The notes: generated by a model from the letters alone, not told the origin. A stretch of 64,000 bases of DNA from Deltaproteobacteria bacterium (GCA_022601195.1 JAHZIX010000002.1:310001-374000), one strand, 5' to 3'. Shown: positions 1-9,297, counted from the stretch's first letter. Program-made: numbers and translations.

Positions 1-153
1 TCGCTGCTCCAAGATCTGCTCATTGGGGTCGAAAGGCGCCAACCAGGGAGCGAAGAGGGCAGTGATGACCATCGTGACGACAAGTACACCCCCAGCCCAC
101 AGGACGAATCCTGACGGTAGGTGGCTCTTTCCTCCAGTGCTGCCCAATCTCAA
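1..153 (-). CDS. Peptide/nickel-type ABC transporter permease DppC, N-terminal fragment
   Basis: Only the first 51 codons are in the window; the gene runs off the left edge. The readable start has a short basic/polar stretch, then a hydrophobic segment (about residues 16-36) followed by APWLAPFDP, a sequence typical of the first transmembrane helix and post-helix loop of DppC/OppC permeases. The start chosen is TTG at 153, preceded by GAGGAG at 165-160 with a six-base spacer; no ATG is available in this frame. It follows the DppB-type gene by 26 bases on the same strand, the usual B-C order of peptide importers. In the family it would pair with DppB to form the translocation pore. The substrate cannot be told. 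Confidence 0.75.
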   Translation of the reverse strand, partial: MRLGSTGGKSHLPSGFVLWAGGVLVVTMVITALFAPWLAPFDPNEQILEQR

Positions 154-179
154 AGGAATCTCCTCATTCGCAACGGTCC

Positions 180-1106
180 TCAGTCAGCACGAAAACGAAT
201 TCGTGGGTCGAGTACCGCGTAGAACAGATCCGTCGCCAAGTTCACCAAAACGTAAGTCACCGCGATCACCAGAATTCCCCCCTGGACAAGAGGGTAGTCT
301 CGCAATCGAATCGCCTGTATGAGAAGACGACCCAGGCCCGGCCAGGAAAAAATCGTCTCGGTAATGATGGCTCCCGTAAGCAAGGCTCCAAACTGCAAGC
401 CAACCACGGTCAGAACCGGGATCAAGGCATTCTTCAAAGCGTGCCGAATCAAAGCTTGATTCCTGGCAAGTCCCTTCGCCCTGGCACTGCGGAAATAGGG
501 CTTTTCTAACTCCTCCACCACCGAAGATCGCACCATACGGGTGAGTAGACCGGAGAGAGCAGTACCGAGAGTAATGGCTGGCAGAACCAGGCTGCTCCAG
601 CCCTCCCGGCCAGAGACCGGGAAGAGGTTCCAGTGGATCGAGAACGCAAGGATCAACATCGGACCCAACCAAAAATTGGGCATCGAAACACCCGTCAGAG
701 CAAACAGCCGCGAGCCGTGATCCAAGATTCCATCGCGATTGGCAGCGGCGACCAATCCCAAGGGAACTGCCAACAAGAGAGCGACCAACATACTCGCCAA
801 GGCCAACTCGAGAGTTGCTGGATAACTCTCCAAGAGCAACTCCGTTACTGGCCGTTGATAGTGGATGGAGTTCCCCAGGTCTCCCCGCACCAAACCCCTA
901 AGGAACGAAAAATACTGCTCTCCGAGAGGTTTATCCAAACCTAGACGAGCCCGCAAGGCCTCGAGGTCCGCCGCTTGGGCTCCTTCTCCCAACATGATCT
1001 CTACCGGATCTCCGGGAATGAGATGAATGAGGGAGAAAACCAAGGTCGCCACCAGAAACGCGATGGGAATCGCTTGAGCAATGCGGCGGAGTGCGTATCT
1101 GGCCAT
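180..1106 (-). CDS. Peptide/nickel-type ABC transporter permease, DppB family
   Basis: The 308-residue product has the usual length and architecture of the first permease of Dpp/Opp importers. An N-terminal helix (about 10-30) ends in LIPGDPVE, a DppB hallmark. Further membrane spans follow, and the EAA loop that contacts the ATPase is near residues 205-230 (RAKGLARNQALIRHAL). The C-terminus YAVLDPRIRF is typical. It starts 17 bases after the sigma-54 activator and is followed by a dppC-type gene, so all three are probably cotranscribed. No substrate-binding protein or ATPase gene is visible, because the window ends. Oligopeptide, dipeptide or nickel import are all possible. Confidence 0.9.
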   Translation of the reverse strand: MARYALRRIAQAIPIAFLVATLVFSLIHLIPGDPVEIMLGEGAQAADLEALRARLGLDKPLGEQYFSFLRGLVRGDLGNSIHYQRPVTELLLESYPATLELALASMLVALLLAVPLGLVAAANRDGILDHGSRLFALTGVSMPNFWLGPMLILAFSIHWNLFPVSGREGWSSLVLPAITLGTALSGLLTRMVRSSVVEELEKPYFRSARAKGLARNQALIRHALKNALIPVLTVVGLQFGALLTGAIITETIFSWPGLGRLLIQAIRLRDYPLVQGGILVIAVTYVLVNLATDLFYAVLDPRIRFRAD

Positions 1107-1123
1107 AGAAGAAGTGTTTCGCT

Positions 1124-4100
1124 TCAGGAAAGATTGAGTTGACGAATCAGATAGGAGAGAGCCTGCCGGGTTAGCCCCAGGCGTCGAGCCGCCTCCGATT
1201 GATTCTTTGAGCTTGCCAGAGCATTTTCTAACAGTCGACGCCGAAAAGCTTCCAAGCTCTGATGATAATCCGTCACTGGCGACTCGGTATCTCGGGCAAA
1301 TTCGAGATCGTCACTCTCTACTTTTCTGCCCTCTACCATAGCCGCAGCTGCGCGGATGACATTCTCTAGCTCACGAACATTACCTGACCAGCCGTAGGAG
1401 AGCAGACGAGCTCGCGCTTGCCGAGATAGGCTTACCGGTGGCTGGCAGCGCCGTGCGAAGTGTTCCGCCAACAAGACAACGTCTCGGCCCCGATCTCTCA
1501 AAGGCGGGAGATTCAGGTACCCCACTTTCAAACGGTAAAAGAGATCTTCCCGGAAATGCCGATCTCGGACCATCTGCGATAAATCGCGATGGGTGGCCGT
1601 GACAATTCGAACATCCACCCGACGCGGAAGGCTCTCGCCGAGGCGGCGAACTTCTCCCTCCTGGAGAACCCTCAACAACATTCCCTGGGCGGTGAGTGGC
1701 AAATCGCCAATTTCATCGAGAAAAACGGTCCCTCCACGGGCAGTTTCAAAAATTCCAGCTCGGTCTCGATCAGCGCCGGTAAAAGCCCCTCGAAGGTGAC
1801 CGAATAGATCCGATAGAATCAACTGTTCAGATAGGGCAGCACAGTTGAGAGGTACGAAGGGTCCATCTTTGCGTGAACTTCCATCGTGTAACTGACGAGC
1901 AAACAATTCTTTTCCAGTGCCACTTTCACCGAGCACTAGAACCGGTACATCACTTGCTGCCAGTTTCTTCGCCCTCTCCAATGCCTTGATGATTTCCGGG
2001 CTTTCTCCCAAAATACCCACACCTTCCCCGGAAAGGTCATTCCCCAGCCGAGGAATCTCCAAGTCTCTCGCCGCAAGATGCAGCAATGCTGTCAATGGTC
2101 GATCGATGATCGCTGCTCGCAATTCCAACGAACCACCCTCTACCCGTAGAGAAGCCTTTTCACTTCCCCCAGACCCGCCAAATAGGAGGCGCCCCGAGCT
2201 CATTGGTTCTTCCAACCACCACAGCTGAGCCTGCGAGTATCCCGTTTCAGAAAACAGGGTAGCGATAGCCTCCAGCTCAACCGAATCCTTTTTGGCGTAA
2301 CTCGCTAGGGCACTCCAAGCCCCCCCGTCTCGTGCCTCCAGTCGTTCTCCCAAAGCCCGTGCACCAACTCGGTAAAAAACTTCGATCGCGTGTCTCCTCC
2401 AGCGAACCGGAACCGCGCCGGAAGCCACGGCTTCGAAGTCGAAGACAAGACGAGCTGCCCGGTAGGGTTCGAGCTCCTCGAGAGACTGCCAGGCTGCATC
2501 AGGAGCTTCCCGACCGATCAGCAGCATTTCCCACAACTGGTGCTGAGCGGTGCCTGCCGCTGCTGCGAGGGCTCTCTCTCGAAGCCCTGCCAAAGCCCAA
2601 ACCGCTGGTAGCTCTTCGGGTTCGAAGACAGATGAAAGAGCCGTCTCGGTCGTCCGACTCAGTTGACGTGCTGCTTCGCCGCTCCGCCCCATCCACCCCA
2701 GAGCTCGGGCTGCCAGGGCTCGCAGTGGTTTGGTATTCCACTCCTCTCCTGGTTCCTGCTGCCGATCGAGGACACCCAAAGCGTGGTCCAAAGCAGCTCT
2801 CGGTCGGCCTAAGGTCAGCTCGTACCTTGCCCAAAGTTCGTCGTCTTGGAGGCTCCCTCTGACGTTTCCATCTCGACGATTGGTGACCGTAGATAACTCC
2901 AGAGCCTCACGCACTCCCACCAATCGCCCGCGGCGCAGGCGAATCTCCGCAAGGTTGTAGAGCCCCAAAGTGGCTTGCCGGGGTCCCTCGGAACCACGGT
3001 ACAGACGGTGACAGTGGCCGTAAGCTCGTTCGGCACCAACCAGGTCCCCCAGCTGTGCCCGGCCCCATCCCAAGTCGTTCCAGAGGCCCGCGGCCTCGAA
3101 ACGACGCAGGGATCGACGGTGCTCCTTGAGAGCGATCCGCAGGTGTTCGACAACCTTCTTGCCGTCACCAGCGGACATCGCTTGCATTCCTCGAGCCTGA
3201 TGCCAGCGCCACCCCAAAGCAGGATGGTCCGCAGCTTCCTGGGATCGAGTCAGGTGGTTCTCTATCCCTTCTAAGTCACCTTGATCCCAAGCGACATTGG
3301 CGGCCAGAATCTGTACCTTCAGGTTGGCGACTCCGCCGGCTTCTTCCCCTACGTTGAGGATCCTCTCCAACCAACGACTCTGCCCTTCTCGATCCCTGAG
3401 GTTTCCCAGTACCCGCAAGGCAACATCTGCTGTGGCGAGAAGGTCAGGTAGCTCTAAGGACCGAGTCTCCAGCCGGCTGACCGTGGCCCGGGCAAGTTTG
3501 AGTTTGCCAAGGAACTGCTGACAACGCGCCTTCAAGAGGCTCGCTTCCACACTGCGAAACCTAGCCGCACCGGCCAGGGCACTCTCGAATCGGCCCGCGT
3601 CATAAGCCTCCTGAGCCTGCTTCAGACTGAGAGAAGCCGACGCCGCCAGAGGGGTACGGGCCTTGGCGGGGCACCAAAGAGCTCGGGCAGCATCTCCAGC
3701 CACCACTGCTTGGGCAGCCGAATAGGCTGCCAGAACTCGGCTTGGGTCACGGGGGTGATCTGGGGCCTCTAGAACGGACTTGGAAACACCTATTCGGTGC
3801 TCTAGCCGATGAAGAAAAGAGCCCTCCCCAGCCCCCCATAGATACCAACCGTCGGTTCGCTGCAGTGCAGCGACGAGGCAACGACGAACATCCGCGAAGG
3901 ACGGTTCCCAAAGAAAGGGAGCCTCGGCAAAAACTTGGGCTGTCGCCTGGCGAGCCGACACCGGCGCCAGATCCATCTTCCAGACCTCCAAGAGACGCTT
4001 TGCTGCGGCCCGGCCTTGGCCGCGCCCAGAGATGCCCTTGCCTCCTCCGAAGAGCTCCAATAGGAGCTGCCGCAAAAGAGCTTGCGGTAAGGTCGAGCTA

Positions 4101-4363
4101 CGACCAGCCTCGACGGGAGACAATCTCAGCTGCCCGTGGGTAGACACACGGGCAGCTCGCCACCCCTGAGAAAGACGCCAGCCGCATTCCTCCAGCACGG
4201 CTAACAAAGCCGTCGCTTGCATCACGATCCCGAGGCGCTGCCGATCTGTCAGTCTGGCCTTTGCCAGAGGAGAACCCCCATCGCCCTCCAGGACGGAGTG
4301 GCGAATTTCGAGAACACGGCTTTCCGGAGCCGTATTGCCCAAGGAGCCGAAGGAGATTCTCAT
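1124..4363 (-). CDS. Sigma-54-dependent transcriptional activator with long TPR-like N-terminal region
   Basis: This is a 1079-residue bacterial enhancer-binding protein. Residues about 1-780 form an alpha-helical, TPR-like region with no recognisable receiver or GAF domain; it presumably senses a protein or peptide signal. The AAA+ domain follows: Walker A GESGTGKE at 812-819, the sigma-54 contact loop GAFTGA at 859-864, and Walker B DEIGD near 883. The last 50 residues form a Fis-type helix-turn-helix (SEAARRLGLTRQALSYLIRQL). The key motifs are intact, so it should activate sigma-54 RNA polymerase. Its ATG overlaps the aroA stop by four bases (ATGA), and it is followed after 17 bases by the peptide-permease genes, which are an obvious possible target. 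The signal it senses is unknown. Confidence 0.93.
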   Translation of the reverse strand: MRISFGSLGNTAPESRVLEIRHSVLEGDGGSPLAKARLTDRQRLGIVMQATALLAVLEECGWRLSQGWRAARVSTHGQLRLSPVEAGRSSTLPQALLRQLLLELFGGGKGISGRGQGRAAAKRLLEVWKMDLAPVSARQATAQVFAEAPFLWEPSFADVRRCLVAALQRTDGWYLWGAGEGSFLHRLEHRIGVSKSVLEAPDHPRDPSRVLAAYSAAQAVVAGDAARALWCPAKARTPLAASASLSLKQAQEAYDAGRFESALAGAARFRSVEASLLKARCQQFLGKLKLARATVSRLETRSLELPDLLATADVALRVLGNLRDREGQSRWLERILNVGEEAGGVANLKVQILAANVAWDQGDLEGIENHLTRSQEAADHPALGWRWHQARGMQAMSAGDGKKVVEHLRIALKEHRRSLRRFEAAGLWNDLGWGRAQLGDLVGAERAYGHCHRLYRGSEGPRQATLGLYNLAEIRLRRGRLVGVREALELSTVTNRRDGNVRGSLQDDELWARYELTLGRPRAALDHALGVLDRQQEPGEEWNTKPLRALAARALGWMGRSGEAARQLSRTTETALSSVFEPEELPAVWALAGLRERALAAAAGTAQHQLWEMLLIGREAPDAAWQSLEELEPYRAARLVFDFEAVASGAVPVRWRRHAIEVFYRVGARALGERLEARDGGAWSALASYAKKDSVELEAIATLFSETGYSQAQLWWLEEPMSSGRLLFGGSGGSEKASLRVEGGSLELRAAIIDRPLTALLHLAARDLEIPRLGNDLSGEGVGILGESPEIIKALERAKKLAASDVPVLVLGESGTGKELFARQLHDGSSRKDGPFVPLNCAALSEQLILSDLFGHLRGAFTGADRDRAGIFETARGGTVFLDEIGDLPLTAQGMLLRVLQEGEVRRLGESLPRRVDVRIVTATHRDLSQMVRDRHFREDLFYRLKVGYLNLPPLRDRGRDVVLLAEHFARRCQPPVSLSRQARARLLSYGWSGNVRELENVIRAAAAMVEGRKVESDDLEFARDTESPVTDYHQSLEAFRRRLLENALASSKNQSEAARRLGLTRQALSYLIRQLNLS

Positions 4364-5673
4364 AGAGATAGCAGGCTCCTCAAGTCCCGCCAGAAGTCCG
4401 GGTAGGATTTTCCGACTACTTGAGGGTCTGCGATGGAGACTCCAGGGCGACGCAGCCCGACGAGGGCCAAGCTCATGGCGATACGGTGGTCATCGTAAGT
4501 AGCGACTTCTACAGGCTCCAGATCGGTGGCGACGCCGTCCGCCCATATCCCTTCGATGACCAAACCGTCAGGAAGCTCCACCACGGGTACTCCTAGACGA
4601 CCTAGCTCTCGCGCCATGGCTGCCAACCGGTCGCACTCCTTGATGCGCAGATGAGGCACGTTTTCAATCCGAGTGGTGCCGTGAGCGAAGGGAGCCAAGG
4701 CAGCGAGGGTCGGTACTTGGTCTGGAATAGCCGACAGATCCGACTCGATGGCCGCCAACTTTTCTCCGCGGATTTCCACCACTCCCGGTTGGCCCGAAGG
4801 ATCCCAAGTAACCGCGGCGCCCATTTGCTCCAAGAGCTCCAAGAACTTCCGATCTCCCTGCTTAGAAGACCGATTCAAGCCTTCCAACTGCACTAGTCCA
4901 CCGGTTAAAGCGGCAGCAGCGGCGCCATAGCTGGCTGCAGAATCATCTCCATCCACAATGACCTGGGAGACTCCCAGGGTTCCGGGTATGACTCGATACA
5001 CACTGCCCGGCAGCAGCTCCACCCGGCCCCCGAATATCTCGATAGCGTCCAGAGTCAGGTCTAGGTAGGGAGCTGAGGTCAAGGATGTCACTTCGATCTC
5101 CACCGGCCTTTTCGCTCGCTGGGCCGCCTGGAGCAAGGCGGACAGGTATTGGCTGGATTCCCCCGCATCTACCGTCGTGTGCCCCCCCCGGAGGCTTCCC
5201 CCAACAATCTCTAGAGGACCGTATCCCTCTTCACCGAGACAGCGAATTTCTGCCCCCAACTTGCGAAGCGAGACGATCAAGGGGCCGACGGGCCTTTCCC
5301 GTAGGCGAGGAGTCCCATCTAGGCGCCAAGTTCCAGGGAGGGCACAGAGGGTCGCCACGAGAAAGCGGTACATCGTCCCCGCATTGCCGCAGTAGATTTC
5401 TCCCCCCTGCACTGGCTCATTCCCAGGTGTCAAACGAACCTCCTGGGACGACCTCTCGACTCCAAAGCCGCAAGTTTCCAGAGCTGCGAGGAATAGATTT
5501 GTATCCTCCGCCACCAAGGGACGTTCGACTCGTAAAGGCTGGCCCGACAACAGCGCCAGATTGAGGTAGCGATGGGTCAGGCTCTTGGAAGCCGGGGGGC
5601 GGATCCGCCCCTTGGCACACCTTCCAGCAGGAACAGAAAATGGTTCAGGAGACTTCAAATCGGAGGCCGTCAT
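4360..5673 (-). CDS. aroA: 3-phosphoshikimate 1-carboxyvinyltransferase (EPSP synthase)
   Basis: It catalyses the sixth shikimate-pathway step, joining phosphoenolpyruvate and shikimate 3-phosphate. Recognisable family motifs are GNAGTMYRFL, the DGTPRLRERP strand, SSQYLSALL, IKECDRL and DHRIAMSLAL. At 437 residues it is normal length. I chose ATG at 5673 because GGAG lies seven bases upstream; an in-frame GTG at 5688 would add five residues. The 5' end overlaps the PhnP-like gene by 29 bases and the 3' end overlaps the sigma-54 activator by four bases, so it lies in the middle of a tightly coupled operon that mixes amino-acid, lipid A and regulatory functions. Confidence 0.96.
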   Translation of the reverse strand: MTASDLKSPEPFSVPAGRCAKGRIRPPASKSLTHRYLNLALLSGQPLRVERPLVAEDTNLFLAALETCGFGVERSSQEVRLTPGNEPVQGGEIYCGNAGTMYRFLVATLCALPGTWRLDGTPRLRERPVGPLIVSLRKLGAEIRCLGEEGYGPLEIVGGSLRGGHTTVDAGESSQYLSALLQAAQRAKRPVEIEVTSLTSAPYLDLTLDAIEIFGGRVELLPGSVYRVIPGTLGVSQVIVDGDDSAASYGAAAAALTGGLVQLEGLNRSSKQGDRKFLELLEQMGAAVTWDPSGQPGVVEIRGEKLAAIESDLSAIPDQVPTLAALAPFAHGTTRIENVPHLRIKECDRLAAMARELGRLGVPVVELPDGLVIEGIWADGVATDLEPVEVATYDDHRIAMSLALVGLRRPGVSIADPQVVGKSYPDFWRDLRSLLSL

Positions 5674-6445
5674 AGCCAAACTCCACACCCGGCGGCAGGG
5701 GGACCTGCGGGTTGCCGTGGTCGATTTCGTGGTTGATATGAGTCAAGAAGGTTCGTTTGGCGCCAATTCGTTCAGCGGCTTCCAACGCTTCCTCGACACT
5801 GAAGTGAGTCGGATGGGGTCGATATCGCAAAGCATCCAGAATCAGCGTTTCGACTCCTCGCAGCAGCCCAAAGCTGGAGTCTGGAATTCGGCTGCAATCG
5901 GTGACGTAGGCAAAGGTACCGATCCGGTATCCAAACACCTCGAGGGAACCGTGAAACACGGGGATAGGAAGGACCCGCAAACCTAAAAGATCAAAGGGTT
6001 CCCGCACCGCGAACAAATCCAGACTCGGCTTTCCCCCTCCCTCCTGGCCTGCCTCGAAGATGTAGGCGAAGGTCCGGCGAATCCGGCCGAGCGTCTCCTC
6101 AGAGCCGAAACAGGGAATAGCGGCCCCTTGGCGAAAATTGTACGACCGCACGTCGTCCAAGCCAAAAACGTGATCCGCATGGGCATGGGTAAAGAGAATG
6201 GCGTCGAGGCGGTGAATACCGTGGCGGAGCGCCTGTTGTCGCAAATCGGTGGAGGTATCCACCAAGATGACCGCCTGCTGCCCTCCCGGGGCGGCAAAAG
6301 TAAGGCGCAAGCTGGGTCTCAGCCGGCGATTGCGAGGATCTGTAGATGTACAAACGGCGCAGTCACAGCCGATTTGAGGAACACCGGAAGAGGTCCCGGA
6401 ACCAATGACGGTGACCTCGAGCACAGCTGGGGCCTCAAGTTTCAC
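5645..6445 (-). CDS. PhnP-like metallo-beta-lactamase-fold hydrolase
   Basis: The 266-residue MBL-fold protein has the metal-binding signature HAHADH at residues 87-92 and later metal ligands in HFSVEEAL and FLTHINHEIDH. Near the N-terminus, GCDCAVC (C27, C29, C32) matches the extra zinc-site cysteines of the PhnP phosphodiesterase subgroup, so cyclic phosphodiesterase activity is plausible. No phosphonate (phn) genes are nearby, which argues for a housekeeping role rather than phosphonate breakdown. The start is GTG at 6445, inside the end of the lpxH-like gene (11-base overlap); an in-frame GTG at 6424 is an alternative. The exact substrate is not known. Confidence 0.85.
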   Translation of the reverse strand: MKLEAPAVLEVTVIGSGTSSGVPQIGCDCAVCTSTDPRNRRLRPSLRLTFAAPGGQQAVILVDTSTDLRQQALRHGIHRLDAILFTHAHADHVFGLDDVRSYNFRQGAAIPCFGSEETLGRIRRTFAYIFEAGQEGGGKPSLDLFAVREPFDLLGLRVLPIPVFHGSLEVFGYRIGTFAYVTDCSRIPDSSFGLLRGVETLILDALRYRPHPTHFSVEEALEAAERIGAKRTFLTHINHEIDHGNPQVPLPPGVEFGYDGLRFEVS

Positions 6446-7181
6446 GGGCCGGGCTCCGCTCTTCTAGCTCCGCCTCGCTGCCGAACCATTCAACTCGCCG
6501 GGTCTTGAACCAAGCCTCTAGGAGAATCACTTCTCCCCCCTGCACCACCCATCGCCGAGCTTCGTGAAAATGCCCCAGAAGCAACGTGTCATACCCCTCC
6601 CCCAAGCGCCGCTCCGCGTAGGCCCGAATCACCGACTCAGGAATCTGGGCTTTGTGCTTGAAGTTGGTTCGCGAAAGCCGTTCATCCGTCGAATGAACGA
6701 TTCGCCGCGCCAGTGCCGCTGGAATTCGCCGAACCAGAAGACGGCTCAGAGTGCTTTTGGAAAGCCACCGCCAGAAACGATACTTTCGATCCTGATCGTT
6801 GAGACCGTCCCCATGTACCACCAGGTACCGCCGACCCCCGGCCTCAAAAGAGGTTTCCAAGGTAACAGCATCGAAGAATTGACCGTAGGGACCTTCACCG
6901 AGAAAGAAATCTCGATTCCCTTCGATGTAATCGACCCTAAGCCCTTGTTGACGGAGCTCCCCGAGAACCGCCGTTACCTCCGCAACCTCTGGGGTCTCAA
7001 AGGCCTCGAAACCGACCCAGACATGAAAGATATCGCCGAGGAGAATGAGCCTCCGGCAGCCCGACCTCGCCACCTGTCGCAGTTGAGCCACCAACTCCGC
7101 TGCTCCCCCGCCGGGACCTCCAAGATGAGAATCGGCGACGACGGCAACGGACCGGGCGGCAGCGAGCGACGTTGAGGTCAA
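6435..7181 (-). CDS. UDP-2,3-diacylglucosamine diphosphatase, LpxH-like calcineurin phosphoesterase
   Basis: The 248-residue protein has the dinuclear-metal phosphoesterase motifs in LpxH order: D17-x-H19, GD (D50) in LLGDIFHVWVG, GNRDFF, HGDG and GHFHEARRW. The GNRDFF and GDxFxxW signatures match LpxH-type enzymes, which cleave UDP-2,3-diacylglucosamine to lipid X in lipid A synthesis. The annotated start is TTG at 7181, nine bases after mrp; no better ATG or GTG with a Shine-Dalgarno sequence is evident. Presence of this gene implies a lipid A outer membrane. A general UDP-sugar phosphoesterase role cannot be excluded. Confidence 0.85.
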   Translation of the reverse strand: MTSTSLAAARSVAVVADSHLGGPGGGAAELVAQLRQVARSGCRRLILLGDIFHVWVGFEAFETPEVAEVTAVLGELRQQGLRVDYIEGNRDFFLGEGPYGQFFDAVTLETSFEAGGRRYLVVHGDGLNDQDRKYRFWRWLSKSTLSRLLVRRIPAALARRIVHSTDERLSRTNFKHKAQIPESVIRAYAERRLGEGYDTLLLGHFHEARRWVVQGGEVILLEAWFKTRRVEWFGSEAELEERSPARET

Positions 7182-7190
7182 TCTGATTTC

Positions 7191-8282
7191 TCAGGAGATC
7201 GATAAGGTGGGTCGAGCTGCGGCATTGCGGGTCACCTCGGCGACCACCGCCTCAGCGATCCGGCGGAAGGAATCGACATGGGGCCCTTCGCCTTGGCTCA
7301 CCACGATGGGCTCTCCCGCATCTCCTCCCAAGGCGATGGCCGGGTCCAAGGGGATACTGCCAAGGAAAGCGGACCCCAACTCTGCTGCGGCCTTCTCACC
7401 GCCTCCGGTCTTGAACACCTCGGTGGTCTTCTGGCAGTGGGGGCAAACGAAGTAAGACATGTTCTCGACAAAGCCAACCACAGGGACATTGACCTTCTTG
7501 AACATGTGGAAGCCCTTCCGAGCGTCGATGAGGGCGACATCCTGGGGCGTCGTGACAACCACCGCTCCAGACATCGGCACCTTTTGACTCAGCGTTAGTT
7601 GGGCATCGCCGGTTCCCGGCGGAAGGTCGATGATGAGGTAGTCGAGGGGTCCCCAATCGACATCCCCCAGCATCTGTTCCAGGGCTCGCATGACCATCGG
7701 GCCCCGCCAAATGACCGGGGTATCAGTGTCGAGGAGAAAACCCAAAGACATCACCTTGATGCCATATTTTTCGAAGGTCTGCAGCCGATTGTCGATCACC
7801 CGAGGCCGATCGTTGATGCCAAACATAAGAGGAACCGAAGGACCATAGATATCTGCATCCAGGAGACCGACCGAATAGCCAAGGCGTTGCAGACTGATCG
7901 CCAAGTTGGCGGCGACGGTAGATTTTCCCACTCCCCCCTTGCCACTGGCTACGGCTACCACGGACCGCACCTCAGGAATGAGCTTAGGATTCCGCGCGGT
8001 GGCCTTCTGTTGGCGCTGGGCTGGGGTTTGACTGGCTCGCAACTGAAGCTCTACCGCCACAGCAGAGACCTCCGGTAGGCCACCCAAGGCCTTTTCCACG
8101 TCAGCCTTGAGCTGTTCCACCGCCTCGCGGTTATTGGAAGCGATCTCCAGAGCGACTCGAACGGTGCCTCCTTCGATTTCGAATCCTTTGACGAAACCGA
8201 ACGAGACAATGTCCCGGTTCATCCCGGCAAAGCGCACGGCCTTGAGAGCCTCCCAGAGACGCGATTCCATTTCATTGGCCAT
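7191..8282 (-). CDS. mrp: Mrp/ApbC-type iron-sulfur cluster carrier ATPase
   Basis: The 363-residue protein joins an N-terminal MIP18/DUF59-like domain (about 5-85) to a deviant P-loop NTPase. The Walker A ASGKGGVGKST is near residues 112-122 with the signature lysine of the ParA/MinD/Mrp class, and the CPHC cluster-binding pair is near 277. Family members bind and transfer [4Fe-4S] clusters to apoproteins in the cytosol. A clear AGAGGAAA Shine-Dalgarno precedes the ATG. It lies between plsC and the lpxH-like gene on the same strand. Several iron-sulfur proteins are encoded elsewhere in the window, but nothing links them specifically to this carrier. Confidence 0.95.
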   Translation of the reverse strand: MANEMESRLWEALKAVRFAGMNRDIVSFGFVKGFEIEGGTVRVALEIASNNREAVEQLKADVEKALGGLPEVSAVAVELQLRASQTPAQRQQKATARNPKLIPEVRSVVAVASGKGGVGKSTVAANLAISLQRLGYSVGLLDADIYGPSVPLMFGINDRPRVIDNRLQTFEKYGIKVMSLGFLLDTDTPVIWRGPMVMRALEQMLGDVDWGPLDYLIIDLPPGTGDAQLTLSQKVPMSGAVVVTTPQDVALIDARKGFHMFKKVNVPVVGFVENMSYFVCPHCQKTTEVFKTGGGEKAAAELGSAFLGSIPLDPAIALGGDAGEPIVVSQGEGPHVDSFRRIAEAVVAEVTRNAAARPTLSIS

Positions 8283-8371
8283 GATCGAATTTCCTCTTCC
8301 TAGTCAGGGATGCTGGCTCTTATCGGCGGCGAGTTTTCTATTCGGCAACAGATTTCGATTCGGTAGCAGGA

Positions 8372-9127
8372 TCAGCTCGGCGCCGAGGAGTCTATCGCAG
8401 CCTCCTCAGGTACCTTAGCTAACCGGGCAATGGAGTGGCGAATCTCTCCGGAGAGCTGTTTGCTGCGCCTCAACCCGAATTCGTTAGGGTCCACCGAAGC
8501 CCCACAACACACCTCGATGACACCGGGACGAATTCTAAGGGTCGACCTGGGCATTACCGACAGGCTCCCGGAGATGCCCACCGGCACCAAAGGCATACCG
8601 CTCTTCAGAGCCAGCAACAAGCCACCTCGCTGAAAGGGCAGTAATCTACCGTCCGGTGACCGAGTCCCCTCGGGGAAAAACACCACAGAGCCACCGCTCT
8701 TGAGCTGCTCGACCGCGATGGCTAGGACCTTCCGTCCCTGGCTCTTGTCGCCGCGGTCCACCGAGATGAAACCAGCTGCCTTGAGAGCCCAGCCGAATAT
8801 GGGGACCTGAAACAAACCCCGCTTCGCGGCAATGCGAACCTTGCCGGGAAGCACGGACAACAGCGCAGGGATGTCGAACCAGCTGGCGTGGTTGGAAAGA
8901 AATACGTAGCTCCGGCTGGGATCCAGAGCCTCCTCGAAACTGGCCTTCACCCGGACACCGCTGGAAAACATCCAACAGCGCCCCCAAGCGCGACTGCACC
9001 AGGAAGCGAAGCGGCCGCTGGGAGTCACCCAAGCGAAGAGAATCGTCAGGATGCCGAAAAAAAGAGTGAAAATCACCAGCCCAAGAAGGCCCAAGAAGGT
9101 TCCGAAGATGGTACGCAGGGCAGTCAT
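8372..9127 (-). CDS. plsC: 1-acyl-sn-glycerol-3-phosphate acyltransferase, PlsC family
   Basis: The 251-residue protein starts with a strongly hydrophobic helix (about 5-33), a membrane anchor. It carries the acyltransferase block I motif NHASWFD (NHx4D) and block III FPEGTRS, plus RGGLLLALKSGMPLVPVGI typical of PlsC. It would make phosphatidic acid from lysophosphatidic acid at the inner membrane. It is the first gene of the minus-strand string ending in dppC; the 89-base gap to mrp shows no evident terminator. Four copies of a 13-base tandem repeat lie just upstream of its start (9159-9210). Confidence 0.93.
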   Translation of the reverse strand: MTALRTIFGTFLGLLGLVIFTLFFGILTILFAWVTPSGRFASWCSRAWGRCWMFSSGVRVKASFEEALDPSRSYVFLSNHASWFDIPALLSVLPGKVRIAAKRGLFQVPIFGWALKAAGFISVDRGDKSQGRKVLAIAVEQLKSGGSVVFFPEGTRSPDGRLLPFQRGGLLLALKSGMPLVPVGISGSLSVMPRSTLRIRPGVIEVCCGASVDPNEFGLRRSKQLSGEIRHSIARLAKVPEEAAIDSSAPS

Positions 9128-9158
9128 GGTTCGCTATTGTGCCTGTTTCGAGCCTATC

Positions 9159-9210
9159 GTGAAAGCCAGAGGTGAAAGCCATAGGTGAAAGTCGGAGATG
9201 AAACCCGAAG
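9159..9210. repeat. Four-copy 13-bp tandem repeat upstream of plsC
   Basis: Four consecutive 13-base units of the form GTGAAAGCCAKAG run from 9159 to 9210; the first two differ at one base and the last two are more diverged. They lie between the fusA-operon terminator and the plsC start, so they may be within the plsC promoter or leader. Two diverged units of the same motif reappear at 15420-15442. Confidence 0.8.
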
Positions 9211-9254
9211 AAACGACAAAAGCCCTCCCAGGAATATAGATTCCTCGAAGGGCT
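9211..9254 (-). terminator. Rho-independent terminator of the fusA operon
   Basis: An interrupted inverted repeat spans 9254 to 9221 (AGCCCT with AGGGCT, and inside it AGGAAT with ATTCCT around a four-base loop). Read on the minus strand it is followed by TTTTGTCGTTTC. It lies 43 bases past the stop of the RecA-like ATPase gene and matches the form of an intrinsic terminator. Confidence 0.75.
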
Positions 9255-9297
9255 CCCTCAAAGCGCCTCTCGCGCTCTCCTTTAGGTCGCTCCTGGC

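Noticed and set aside
5645..6445. PhnP-like gene as part of a phosphonate-degradation locus
   Set aside because: No other phn genes are present, and the context is lipid A and shikimate biosynthesis.
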